A DNA stretch of 64,000 nt from Apostichopus japonicus (lineage: Eukaryota; Echinodermata; Holothuroidea; Aspidochirotida; Stichopodidae): contig NC_092573.1 of assembly GCF_037975245.1 (NCBI RefSeq), positions 15,274,001 through 15,338,000 on the forward strand, in the 5' to 3' direction. The position numbers and the translations under genes were made by a program. The first letter of the stretch is position 1. The number at the start of each line of letters is the position of its first letter. Below are positions 15,101 to 24,500 of this stretch, piece by piece. Below the pieces are notes generated by a model. The model did not search any database. It was not told the DNA's origin and worked only from the letters and a program-made list of their open reading frames with translations.

Positions 15101-18100
15101 ACTTAGTCTTATATTTTGATTATAGTGTAAAATCTCCTTTTTTCTTGTTGGATTCATAAGAATAAGTAACATCGACAGGGACCAAGGTGACAATCGAAGT
15201 GGACATAAACTAGCTTTGTTTGAAGCTAGCATAGTAGGCCAGAAATGATCTTTGAAAAGAAGACTATGGATGAAAGTTTCATGAAATCTGTACCCATTGA
15301 TAGTAAATTGGAATGGCCTTTTTCAGCTGTATACACATAAAGTTGTTAGCGTATGTTGTAGGTCTCTACTGAAATACAATGAAATATAATAATACCCATC
15401 AGCGATTGGATTTTGGTCATAAGACAGATTGTTGGAATTTTATATTTGGCAGCTGCATATACCTTGAAGACAATACCTGTAGTGTTGTGGCATGTTGCAT
15501 GGCATTCTTGTGGTATTTAGAATTGGTCACTGCTACTTTCTTCTTCATTGTTAATCTGTTGTCGCCGTTCTGCTTGTTGTCCAACCCACGAAACTCTGTA
15601 GAATATTCACATTTGTCTTACTAAATGCAAGGCACCCGTAGATGTTTACTATAGTCGCACTCTCTCTGTCCAGCTTCCGCTTTCATTATTTAAATTCACT
15701 TTTTTGTCTTCTCACATTCTTTTTGTCGACAATTTCCTATCCAGGGCATCTTATCCTTTTCCGGCTTCATGTAGATCATAAAATATTAATGTTGTGGTTG
15801 TTGAATAATACAGACGGTTTTAACCAAGTCCCTATTACATGACAATGTGAGCGATATGCTATGGGGAACTAATTTTCTTCTCGCTTTTATGGATGTAAAA
15901 CCCAGCATCGATTTGTTTTCATACAAGAGGACAAGATCGTTGATGGGAAATCATTTATCCTTGTGGACTGCATGGCTTTTACTTTCACTTTTTGTCAAAT
16001 ATCTCAGAACTCTGTGGTGATGAATGACGCAGTCAAATTTAAGAGAGTAAAACTCAAAGAGACGGTTGTATGAAGGTTATTTCACACATATTCCAATTAC
16101 TGACTCCACTGAACTCTGAATCACTGAATTTATCTGACTTATTTTCTCTGAAATTTTTGAGAATTAAGAAAGTTTGCTGGTGCAGTATTGTAAGTGAACA
16201 GGGGTCAATGGTGAAAAGCTAGGTAAAGAGCACATTTAACTTCTTGATATGCAGAAAATGCAAATACATGCAGTTGCTGCATTGACCTAGATGATCCATT
16301 GTACGTCACTTAAAATAAATCTGACCTATTTCCAGATATTCTGTTAACCTGTAACTTTGTAATAAACTGACCTGTTAAGTAATGCTTGAGATACATCAAC
16401 ATAGGACTGAACCAATCAGTGAAGTTGAGAGATATCAATATTGGACTGATGCAAACAGTGATATAACTGTACATCTATAAGATCGATGTGATCAGTGATG
16501 TAGAGGTACACCTCTATAAGACTGATGTAATCAGTGTTGTTGAGGTACATCTATATAAGACTGATGTAATCAGTGATGTAGAGGTACATCTCTATAAGAC
16601 TGATGCAATCATTGTTGTTGAGATACATCTATATAAGACTGATGCAATCAGTGTTGTTGAGGTACATCTATATAACATTGATGCAATCAGTGTCGTTGAG
16701 ATTCATCTATATAAGACTGATGCAATCAGTGTTGTTGAAATACATCTACTGTATATAAGACTGATGCAATCAGTGATGTAGAGAGACATCTATATAAGAC
16801 TGATGCAATCATTGTTGTTGAGATACATCTATATAAGACTGATGCAATCAGTGTTGTTAAAATACTGCCAGATGTATGCACTGATAGAGGTGGCATTAGA
16901 TTTGGGCTTATCTTCTGAAACAGAAAGTCTTCAGTCTGCATCAAAACAAGATTTGGAGGTCATGCATGCTTTCTAACCATCAGGTGTATATATGCAAATT
17001 AACATCTCACGAGGAGTGGAATTATCGACCAGTTTACTACAATCTCTTTTCCTTGTGTGTTTGAGAGGATTGACAGAGCATTTTAATATTATGTGAAGTC
17101 ATCCTTGTGGAGAACCAAAGAATGATTTCATCAGTTTCACTCCACAGAGGGTTGCTGGTAAATACAATGGTTAACCTCTGCGCCTGGATGATTATTACCA
17201 CCCTGCCCCCTTCCCAGCCCCTCTAGCTCCTTCCACGCAGTGTAATTAAACTAGTGTGAATAGATCATCCACTTGCTATCCCCTAAAATCATCTTCTAGC
17301 AGATATAATCCAGCAGTGTATCTTTCTGGCTACGGGCCTATGCATGTAACCTCTCATGATAACTCAAACGTGTTTTCACACCTGTTTACTAACTTGAATA
17401 TGTCTCAGATTCTGTTTATATCATCCTTGGTGGAATAGTGACAGTCTGATCCTCCATAAATTCTCTATAATGGAATGGACACCTTATATTGTCCTATACC
17501 TAGTACCCTAACATGCATCCTTCTCTGCAGCATGAACCTATACCTTTGCTTTTCCTCCCACATTTTTGGTCAGATGTTTATCAAACTAAAAACAAGTAGT
17601 TTTTCTCTTTATTAATGTCTTTTAATCTGCTAGATGGTATTGTCCTGTCTGTTTTTTATCCGTATCTTGAGTTTTTGCTAATCCTTGCACCGTTCTTTGC
17701 CTCTTTCTCATTTACCTCACTAATGACAGGCGCACCTTCAAGACATAACGCACCACCACTTCCTAAAATCAGAGAGGAGGGGAACTCAAAGTATGCCGGC
17801 AGTATTTCGAAAAGTAAGTTATGCATTAGGAACGTATATCATTGAATAGAGGAGGAAACCCTGCCAGGGAGTTTGGCATTAATTGCTCCACAGTGGAACT
17901 GTGGTATTTCACTCTTCTTTGTTCAGCAGCATTCTTGTCAAGTTTTCTTGAATGGTTCAGTTCACAATGATATTTTCATGTGAGGAAAGCATTGCAATGA
18001 GAAAAACAAAACTGAATGGGAAACCATGAGGATTAAAGATTTGATTGAGTTTGGTCCGAAAAGTTAATCGTTCTTTTTAAAGTCACATTCACTGGTGTTG

Positions 18101-19186
18101 AAGCTTCTCAAGAACCGGAAAATGTATTTAGATGAATTATCTGGGCTTTGTATTTCACTCGGTGGTCCATTTTAAAGGTGTCTTATTTCACACAACCTAT
18201 CACATTTTGGTAGTACATAGCCATAAAACGTTGAAAATTCTGGAACCTCCCGTGGATGAAGTGATATTGTTTTTAAGTGCTGTCAGCCACAAATTTATCA
18301 GCACAGATGTTTATGTGAATTCAGGATGTCCTAATTAGCATTTGTTAATTGAAAATTCTTGGGGTTGTCTAAGTATGGGACACAATCATTTTGGAATGTC
18401 TTAAAAGAGCGATTGCTGAAGCTATTTTAGTTGTGGGTGTAAAATAACCAGTGATACATACAGCATAATGCCCAATGACTTGACTGTTGGACAGGTCATT
18501 CAAATATGATGCAATCACTTTGTATGTTTGTAGTGGAATGAAGTTTACCAAGCCACAAGGTCTTTTACTCTTTTTGTCCTCTTACTGTCAATACCATTGC
18601 AGTGAATAGTTTGCAGATGCACCGTATATTTGAAGTCAATCAATATTGTCTCAAATATGCTAGAATTAGCAAGTTTGGATCATTAACAGTATGGTCGAAC
18701 TGTCATAGCCACATCTACAGTCCCCTTCCCCTGAACTGAAGATCAGCTAATTCCATTCTCCCCGATGTCTGGAGATATTCTGGTGGTAACAGTCGTTTGG
18801 AAGTAACCATCGCCAAATGAGGTTGGCTGTTGGAATCTGGAAGGAAACAGAAAACTCCAGGAAATTATGTGTGGAAACGAATCTCACTTTGTTTGTCATA
18901 GCATTGATCAATTTGTTGGGAATCCAGTTACAGAGCTTCCGTAGCCACACAATCTTCTATTCAAACTCTTTATCATGACTTACTTTAAGTCAATATCTGC
19001 TGACACCTTCCACACGTTTATTCACCCTTTTGACTTTATGCACCCATTTTACTAACAATCCATTGAAATATAGTAAACAATAAATTGTTTAGAAGCCAAT
19101 CAGGTTGAAGGTACTAAACTGACACGAACAATCGTCAATGTTTCTAGTTCTTTTAATTGCATTATAAGTATATGTATAGGGTATAC

Positions 19187-19223
<37 letters not shown>

Positions 19224-19750
19224 TTAATGTATTTATCGCATTAATGTGTGAAGTACGATTGCGTAGCTTCAGGAGTCAATTTTCAAAGGGAGCGTATTCA
19301 GTCCAACAGGAAGCGGTTAACTTAAAATTCGAATTTTAGACTATTGTTTTCAGGTTACTGAACAATATAAATTGTCTTTGATCCCTGCCTTCATTATTCC
19401 TTTAAGAGAGCCCTAAATTAGAGCACTAAAAAAGATTAATTTTCCTTTAAACATCGACCAGTCGACATATGTCACAAAGAAAGACCCACTGAAGTCCCAA
19501 TATGACAGCCAGATTTGCTTGTTTCTCGGGCCACAAAATGCTTATTGATTTCACATACAAATACAATGGGAACATATTGTACATAATGTAGACTGTCTTC
19601 TTCAGTTCTCATCTATGCTGGATTGAGTAAATCTCTGTTGCTTTGATTGGTTACGGGGCATGTGGTTGGATATGAGGCTGGTTTTGCGACTTTGTATGTC
19701 ATATTTGTGACTTCAACTGTTTTATTTCTCCTCCAGGTTTCCGAAAGTGA
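12..19750 (+). CDS. STAP1/STAP2-like signal-transducing adaptor (PH-SH2), 5'-partial, nine exons
   Basis: Exons: 12-125, 2169-2225, 6300-6512, 8005-8286, 10309-10447, 10669-10809, 14606-14686, 17730-17813, 19737-19750. All junctions are phase-consistent and sum to 1125 nt (374 codons plus stop). Order: C-terminal half of a PH domain (conserved Trp in EERDNWYIRLF), a linker with LLPGQ and an Arg-rich helix, a full SH2 domain (starts KWFFGKI, R of DLLVRAS, IRHYKL), then a tail with tyrosine motifs. The PH end, LLPGQ linker and SH2 arrangement match vertebrate STAP1/STAP2, cytoplasmic adaptors of tyrosine-kinase signalling. The tail is longer than in STAP1 and has two Y-x-N sites that fit GRB2-type binding. 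The N-terminal half of the PH domain lies left of the window. Which vertebrate paralogue is closer was not decided, so no symbol is given. Confidence 0.82.
355..424 (-). repeat. tRNA-like sequence, probable SINE head
   Basis: On the minus strand, TTAGCTCAGTGGTTGA resembles a tRNA A box with D arm, and GGTCCCGAGTTCAAG about 30 nt later resembles the B box/T arm. The 3' end does not pair with the 5' end as an acceptor stem and the middle is irregular, so this is not an intact tRNA gene. A tRNA-derived SINE head inside the STAP-like intron is more likely. Confidence 0.5.
1725..2093. mobile_element. TTAA-flanked MITE, copy 1
   Basis: Bounded by TTAA at 1725-1728 and 2090-2093. Terminal inverted repeats are AGGGTGTGAAGACTCG on the left and, read inward, AGGCATTGAAGACTCG on the right. 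No coding capacity. A second copy in opposite orientation lies at 47500-47827, so the ends are defined twice. TTAA target sites are typical of the piggyBac superfamily, so this is probably a non-autonomous derivative. It ends 75 bp before the next STAP-like exon. Confidence 0.8.
2169..2225 (+). CDS. STAP-like exon: PH domain C-terminal helix
   Basis: Acceptor TGTATTGCAG, donor GTAAGT. Nineteen codons in phase 0-0 read FTTTEERDNWYIRLFSLCY. The invariant Trp of the PH C-terminal helix is present in the usual E-E-R-x-x-W setting. Confidence 0.8.
2793..6210. repeat. Minisatellite array, 63/64-bp unit with 1202-bp higher-order repeat
   Basis: About 54 head-to-tail copies of a unit containing AACACCATCCCCTTATACCC, then CAGTCACTTAAAGG, then CCAGTTCACTTCACAGTGGT. 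Units with CCCCTTATA are 63 bp; units with CCCCAATATA are 64 bp. The 63-bp form is a multiple of three, which makes long open frames (21-residue period) that the 64-bp form breaks; these are not genes. Identical variant order recurs at a 1202-bp shift (4063-4356 and 5265-5558), with a further 696-bp shift (5102-5305 and 5798-6001). The array fills the intron up to 89 bp before exon 6300-6512. Confidence 0.95.
6300..6512 (+). CDS. STAP-like exon: PH-SH2 linker
   Basis: Acceptor CCCTTTTTTCAG, donor GTGAGT, phase 0-0, 71 codons. It contains LLPGQIQIANDILQLEAKR, which aligns with the LLPGQ...E..KRR linker of STAP1. A proline-rich stretch (PDEPPSTPPPDPPRQRR) follows that could bind SH3 domains, then basic and serine residues. 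Confidence 0.85.
6513..8004 (+). other. Intron, no feature seen
   Basis: STAP-like intron between the linker and SH2 exons. It is unique-looking AT-rich sequence. I saw no coding exon, RNA gene or clear repeat in it. Confidence 0.6.
8005..8286 (+). CDS. STAP-like exon: SH2 domain, main part
   Basis: Acceptor CCCCCCTACAG, donor GTAAGT, phase 0-0, 94 codons. The SH2 domain begins at KWFFGKIPRHHAEQIL. The phosphotyrosine-binding Arg sits in GDLLVRAS, in place of the usual FLVR, followed by GEFSLSVRQ (strand C) and IRHYKL (strand D His). The spacing and the HYK match STAP1. Local GC is much higher than in the flanking introns, as expected for a conserved exon. Confidence 0.9.
8287..10308 (+). 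other. Intron, no feature seen
   Basis: STAP-like intron inside the SH2 coding region. AT-rich, with a short (TA)n run near 9028 and a GAATGAATGAACGAAT-like stretch near 10120. No exon or mobile element could be supported. Confidence 0.55.
10309..10447 (+). CDS. STAP-like exon: SH2 C-terminus and YENR motif
   Basis: Acceptor TTATGCAG, donor GTAAGT, starts phase 0 and ends phase 1. HEVKNSVYELLLFFIEKSGG finishes the SH2 fold (compare the STAP1 helix before NLRPF), and SLKLF follows. NLYENRF supplies a Y-x-N site typical of GRB2 SH2 ligands. Confidence 0.85.
10669..10809 (+). CDS. STAP-like exon: tail with YLAP motif
   Basis: Starts after TTCTACAG and ends at GTAAGA, phase 1-1. It encodes a low-complexity tail with GSFIRNQRAPW and SEYLAPD. 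A second in-frame acceptor 12 nt upstream (TGACAG at 10651-10656) would add four codons, so tandem-acceptor variation is possible. Confidence 0.75.
10950..11910. repeat. 57-bp minisatellite array in STAP-like intron
   Basis: About 13 copies of a G/T-rich unit built on GTTGGTGTGGTTAGTGGG, then ATTATTGGTGTGCTGGATGG, then TAGCATTATTGAT. The first copies are degenerate. As 57 is a multiple of three, both strands have long open frames (19-residue period). Only one unit, near 11512, breaks the frame on the plus strand. No start, splice or codon signal supports translation. Confidence 0.92.
12845..13110. repeat. Short tandem triplication, ~93-bp unit
   Basis: Three consecutive copies contain TTGGACTAATGGACAGTTGT, GGAATATCCCTTAAATAACC and ACTGTTGAATTGTA, with starts near 12891, 12983 and 13078. 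The copies differ by substitutions and small indels. It lies in the same STAP-like intron as the 57-bp array. Confidence 0.8.
14606..14686 (+). CDS. STAP-like exon: YVGP and YENT motifs
   Basis: Acceptor TTTACTTTAATAG, donor GTAAGA, phase 1-1, 27 codons. It reads DRHDDAGYVGPSHGYENTTK then LKALAEEG. GYENT is the second Y-x-N site of the tail. The pattern of short phase-1 exons each carrying a tyrosine suggests a modular docking tail. Confidence 0.78.
16428..16862. repeat. 39-bp minisatellite array in STAP-like intron
   Basis: About 11 copies of a unit with GACTGATGCAATCAGTG, TTGTTGAG and GTACATCTATATAA. GACTGATGCAATCAGT is close to an inverted repeat, so each unit can form a small hairpin. 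The frame is open over several units only because 39 is divisible by three. Confidence 0.9.
17730..17813 (+). CDS. STAP-like exon: proline patch and YAGS motif
   Basis: Acceptor TAATGACAG, donor GTAAGT, phase 1-1, 28 codons. It encodes GAPSRHNAPPLPKIREEG, with an APPLPK SH3-ligand-like motif, followed by NSKYAGSISK. Confidence 0.75.
19737..19750 (+). CDS. STAP-like terminal exon
   Basis: Acceptor TTTATTTCTCCTCCAG. In the phase set by the previous exon it reads SFRK and stops at TGA 19748-19750. The acceptor is strong, but the coding piece is so short that an alternative last exon cannot be excluded. Confidence 0.55.
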
Positions 19751-20111
19751 TTCTGTCGTCCCATGGCAGAAGCAGCCATTTTACCTGCCCACGTTCAACT
19801 CACTAATGTAAAGTTTTAAAGGTGTATGGATCTATTGCAATGAAAGGGCAAGTTCTTGATTTAACTCCAGAACTACAGTAATTTGACGAGTACTCTTCAA
19901 TTCTAGAAGAGTCCAACAATTGTCCATCAGCATCATGGCTCCACAGAGTTTATCAACGCTGTTATCAGTGTGTCGGTACGACATGGTAAGAGTACAGTAA
20001 TATCTGTTAAGTGATCGAACACAATGACACATCGATTCTTTGCTATGTGAGGCTTAACATATGACCTGGAGATAAATATGAGGATAGCACACTGATATCT
20101 AACGATGACAG
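19751..20111 (+). other. Probable 3' UTR and downstream DNA of the STAP-like gene
   Basis: Sequence after the TGA with no further exon. I could not assign a cleavage site with confidence. Confidence 0.35.
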
Positions 20112-20390
20112 AATGGACATGGATAGGAGGCTGCCTGTATCGGTATGTTTGGAACTGTTGGCACATATCAATAGTTGCAGGGCTGGACATGGATAGGAGG
20201 CTGCCTGTATTGGAACGTTTGGAACTGTTGGCACATATCAATAGTTGCAGGGCTGGACATGGATAGGACGCTGCCTGTATTGGAACGTTTGGAACTGTTG
20301 GCACATATCAATAGTTGCAGGGCTGGACATGGATAGGACGCTGCCTGTATTGGTACGTTTGGTTCTGTTGGTATATATCCACAGTTGCAA
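20112..20390. repeat. 70-bp tandem repeat, four copies
   Basis: Copies begin TGGACATGGATAGGA at 20114, 20184, 20254 and 20324. Each continues CTGCCTGTATTGG, TTTGGAACTGTTGGCACATA and TCAATAGTTGCAGGGC. Copies two and three are nearly identical and the fourth is diverged. Confidence 0.92.
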
Positions 20391-21409
20391 GTGAAATCAT
20401 CTTAATTCACTTTCAACAGAGGGGTAAATTTATTCTCCTAATGTATGTAAAAAGTAACCATCAGTTTCAGAGCTAGAGGCAAGAGCACATGGTACATATA
20501 CGTACCTGTGAGTGGGAGACGAATTCCTGTCTAGCAACTTCAGTCTATGGTTACGAGTTTTGTTTTACAGTACTTGCTGTGTGATCAATAGGCATCCCAA
20601 TCTTATTTCTTTCATTGTTTTGGTATGGTGGACTGTACTTGCCATTGACTGGGCTATCTCACATTATACAGCTTTACTATTTTTAACCATAGCGTTCTCC
20701 TACGTTAACCGTTTTGTACATGTTTCAAGCAAATAGGGACCTAATTAGTCTTTCCAAGAACAGAATTGAAAATGAAAACATTGATTGGGCAGCGTGCCTG
20801 TATACTTAGAGTGATATGAGACTATTAATAGTAGTTTTCATTTCAACTAACTGTGAAGTTAACCTGTAAATAAGTAATCATCTTACAAATATGTATTTAA
20901 ACTGAAAGTAAAAGTACTTTACACTTTTTGTTGAGATTATGTCAGTAGTGTAAATTTTAAAGTAGCTGGGTGCCTTCCATATTTCACGTGTGAACATAAT
21001 TTTACTCAATTAGTTGCAGCTATGTCCTGTGTGCAAAACTATGAAGTTTTTCTATTTGCCCAAACAAAGAGATGCCATTAGCTGGTTGTTAAGAGTCTGC
21101 GGCTGATGGCAACAGCACATATTGTTATATGCAGAGTAGGCTAGGCTAGATAACTCCACTAATTGTGTCATGTTAGGTTAGTCGTATTAATGGTGACGTT
21201 TGTGTTGAAATGCTACAAACATTCTCCAGATTTAATAACCAGCTATAGTAATGGTACTACCAAATTACAAAATGTCTTCTTTCAAGGTTCTGTTGTGGTA
21301 GCTGTTTAGGCAGCTATTTTAACAAAGGCCGGTATCAGCGCAGCAATTCAGTACTAGAACCATGTCTCTCACATGTCTCTACATGTCTCTCACATGGAAG
21401 ATAATTAAT

Positions 21410-21572
21410 TATATGAAAGTTGTTGAAACTGTGATAAAAGGAATGTTACGTAGTTGTTATGAACTAAGTCTGAAATTTATATGTAACAATTATATGAAAG
21501 TTGTTGAAACTGTGATAAAAGGAATGTTATGTAGTTGTTATGAACTAAGTCTGAAATTTATATGTAACAACA
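21410..21572. repeat. 81-bp tandem duplication
   Basis: Two almost identical 81-bp copies start with TATATGAAAGTTGTTGAAAC, at 21410 and 21491, and differ at about two positions. The unit length is divisible by three, so a short frame stays open; no other sign of coding. Confidence 0.9.
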
Positions 21573-21589
21573 ACAGAAAAGGTCAGTAA

Positions 21590-24500
21590 TTCTGGCTTAT
21601 ATTGCAAAAGTCTCCCACTTAATTACGTATGCTTCTTTTTTTTATACATGTATTAATTTGTTTGGAGGAGATGTTGGAATAGGGAGGGGGTGGTGGGTGG
21701 TGATCTATTTTTATTCTTGCTGAGAGTTTTCACCAGGTTTTCCATTCTTATTGAAATTAAATCCTGGAAGAATCTTAAGATTAAACAAAGCAATAAGTTC
21801 ATGTAGAAATATTGTATCATTTTCCAATTTTGCTACGTTGAAAGCATAATGTTTGTTAATTTATGCAACTTTCTCTTGAGAGAACAAGGACATTTTTGAC
21901 AGGAATGAGATTAGAACCAGTGACACCAGGATTATAACTCTTGCATCAATTAAGTTTGATGACATCATGTGATCTACTGTAACTCATTCCTAATCTTATA
22001 ATTATTTTAATGATAACAAGAATATCAATGAGACCATGGCTCTAACTATGTCAGTATGTAATCATGACATTATATTTAACATTTTAAGCCAACAGTTTCC
22101 GTAAGTACTTCAATGGGACATTTCCTACTTTTGTTGTATTTTGGATTTGACATTACCATGACATCTACCTCCATAAATAATAAACTAATATAGCTTAGAT
22201 GGAACAAGGCTTTCAGATAAAAAAAAAAAAGTCCTCTTCAAAACTTAGCTGAGTGTTTTTATGTGATTATTGAAACATTTGTACAAACAGTCAAGTTGTA
22301 TTGAGGAAGTAAGACAAGAAGCCAACATAACATGTTTTATTGGATGATGTTACAAAACAGCATAGCTAGACTCCCAAAGAGGTATAGTCTCTTTCCATCA
22401 CAGTATTGATTCCTACCTTCAAAATTGTGGATTCATCTGTTCATTTGTTTGGTGTGTGTGTTTGGGATGGCAGGGGGGGGGGGGTGGGGGGGAGGGAAGG
22501 TTTGGATTTTGGTTAGGAAGTTAACTTTTAGTGATATGATTGAACATTATGTATTTTATTTGAAGTTTTGTAGTAATCCACAGAATGTAAGTTAAGTCTT
22601 GTGTAACATATTCCCAGAGATGTGTTCCCTCAACGTACTGCCAACTTTCAAAAGTAATAATTTAAGGTATTGTTTTTTAGATACTTTTCTGTACATTCCT
22701 TTTGGTGTTTTTTTTATTAAATTGTTTATTATATTGTTTATTAACTTGTTTAGTACTAAACCATATGTACTATATACCATCGTGTACATTCAAACCTTGT
22801 TGCGATGAGGAGAGATACTTTTAATGAAAAATGCAAATTTCAAGATTTTTGTTCAAAAAGCATTCATTCTTACATTCATGTGTCATGCATTGTAGGTATA
22901 AGATGCCTGTTTCATGTATGGGTGGATAAGTTAACAAATGTCTCCTGTAACAGTCGAGTGAAATCTTGGCCGATTAGCTATAAAAGCTCTGCAAAATGTT
23001 TATGCAAAGATTAAAGAATATATTTCCAATTCTTTTTGGTTTTTCGTTAGAACACCTTCCATGATCCATAGAGTTTCAAGTTTTGAAGTTTTAGCTTAGA
23101 ATAACTGAACCAGTATTTATTAATATCATACTTCAACTTATTCGTAAGCTGTACTGGATATTTCAGTATGTATAACACATTGACAAACAACAAATTCCTT
23201 TTAATATCATTGCGGCCAATATTTGTACAAAATTTGCTATATACTATATGGCAAGTTTCTTAGTTTTCTTAGTATGCATATAGTTTCTCACTATGCTCAT
23301 TTATTGAAAAATGAATGTTGATTTCTCTAGCTTTGGTCCTTTGGTAGTCCTAACTCTCCTCATCCCAGACCTAAGCAATATTGATCATGATGTAAATATA
23401 TGCAAATGAGGGTGAGCTTGGGTGGTTCCATGGATTATACAGCTGAAACGTAACTTTAAGACAATTGTATTTATGCAAACCATTTTTTACACAGTTTAAG
23501 TGTTATTGTCAAAGTTATGAGGTAACTGTTAGAAGTCTATTATTCTGATAGATTTGAGTCAACGCTTGTGATAAATAGAACAGTTTTGTGAATAATGGCG
23601 GTTGTATTTTAGAAAAGGTGAAGAAATTATGTAAATAAATGCAAATTTGTATTAACATTTTTGGTTTTGGTTTTTGTAAAGAATAAAATAGTATGCAACT
23701 TACATTCTGTATGTATTTAATAGGAAATATCATGACTCTGTACTTCACATTTCTTTGAGCACTTGATAACGCTTTCAATATTTTGTGACCTGGAAGTCTG
23801 GTATGATTGTCTTATTTTAGGTGAAACAGTTTACAATCTTTGTAAAGATTTTAAACTGCCACATGTATATGCACCTTTAAGTCGGGGTTTTGTTATAACA
23901 AGGGCGCCAGTCATATACTTGGAAATGACTCTGTTTTGTGTACAAGTGTCTTGGTATCTGTAGTACTGTTTAATTTGAATAGTGGTTGTTGTCATCTCCA
24001 ATACAGTGAAGAGATTCGTCGGTATTTGCTCATAGAAAATATTTCAACGTCAATTTAACTGAACTAAATTAATGAAAAACATTTTCATGTGTGTGTCCAC
24101 CTCATCAAGAAAGAAACAAAAGTGTTTCCAGAAGCCAAGCATCCTGGAATAACATTGTACATTATCCCATCTGGAGGTGTTTTAAGGTCCTTTGACTGAT
24201 CGTTGATCTTTTCTTATGCATCCTGTGCTGTTAAATATCATAGGACTTTGATTTCAGATAATCATGTCTTTGCCTTTATGTGAATATTAATCTTTGGCTA
24301 ATTTCCACCTTCAAAATGTAAGATATGTGTAACCAAAAATGTCTTGAATTATCAGAAAGAAAGAATTGATGTAACCTGGACGTATCAGAGTGGAGTGACT
24401 TTGACGGTTAAATGACATAATTACCTGAATTAATGCATACCACTGATTTGAAATGTGAGTTTATATTAATGATTAGTACTAGCAAGAATGCTGTAGAACT

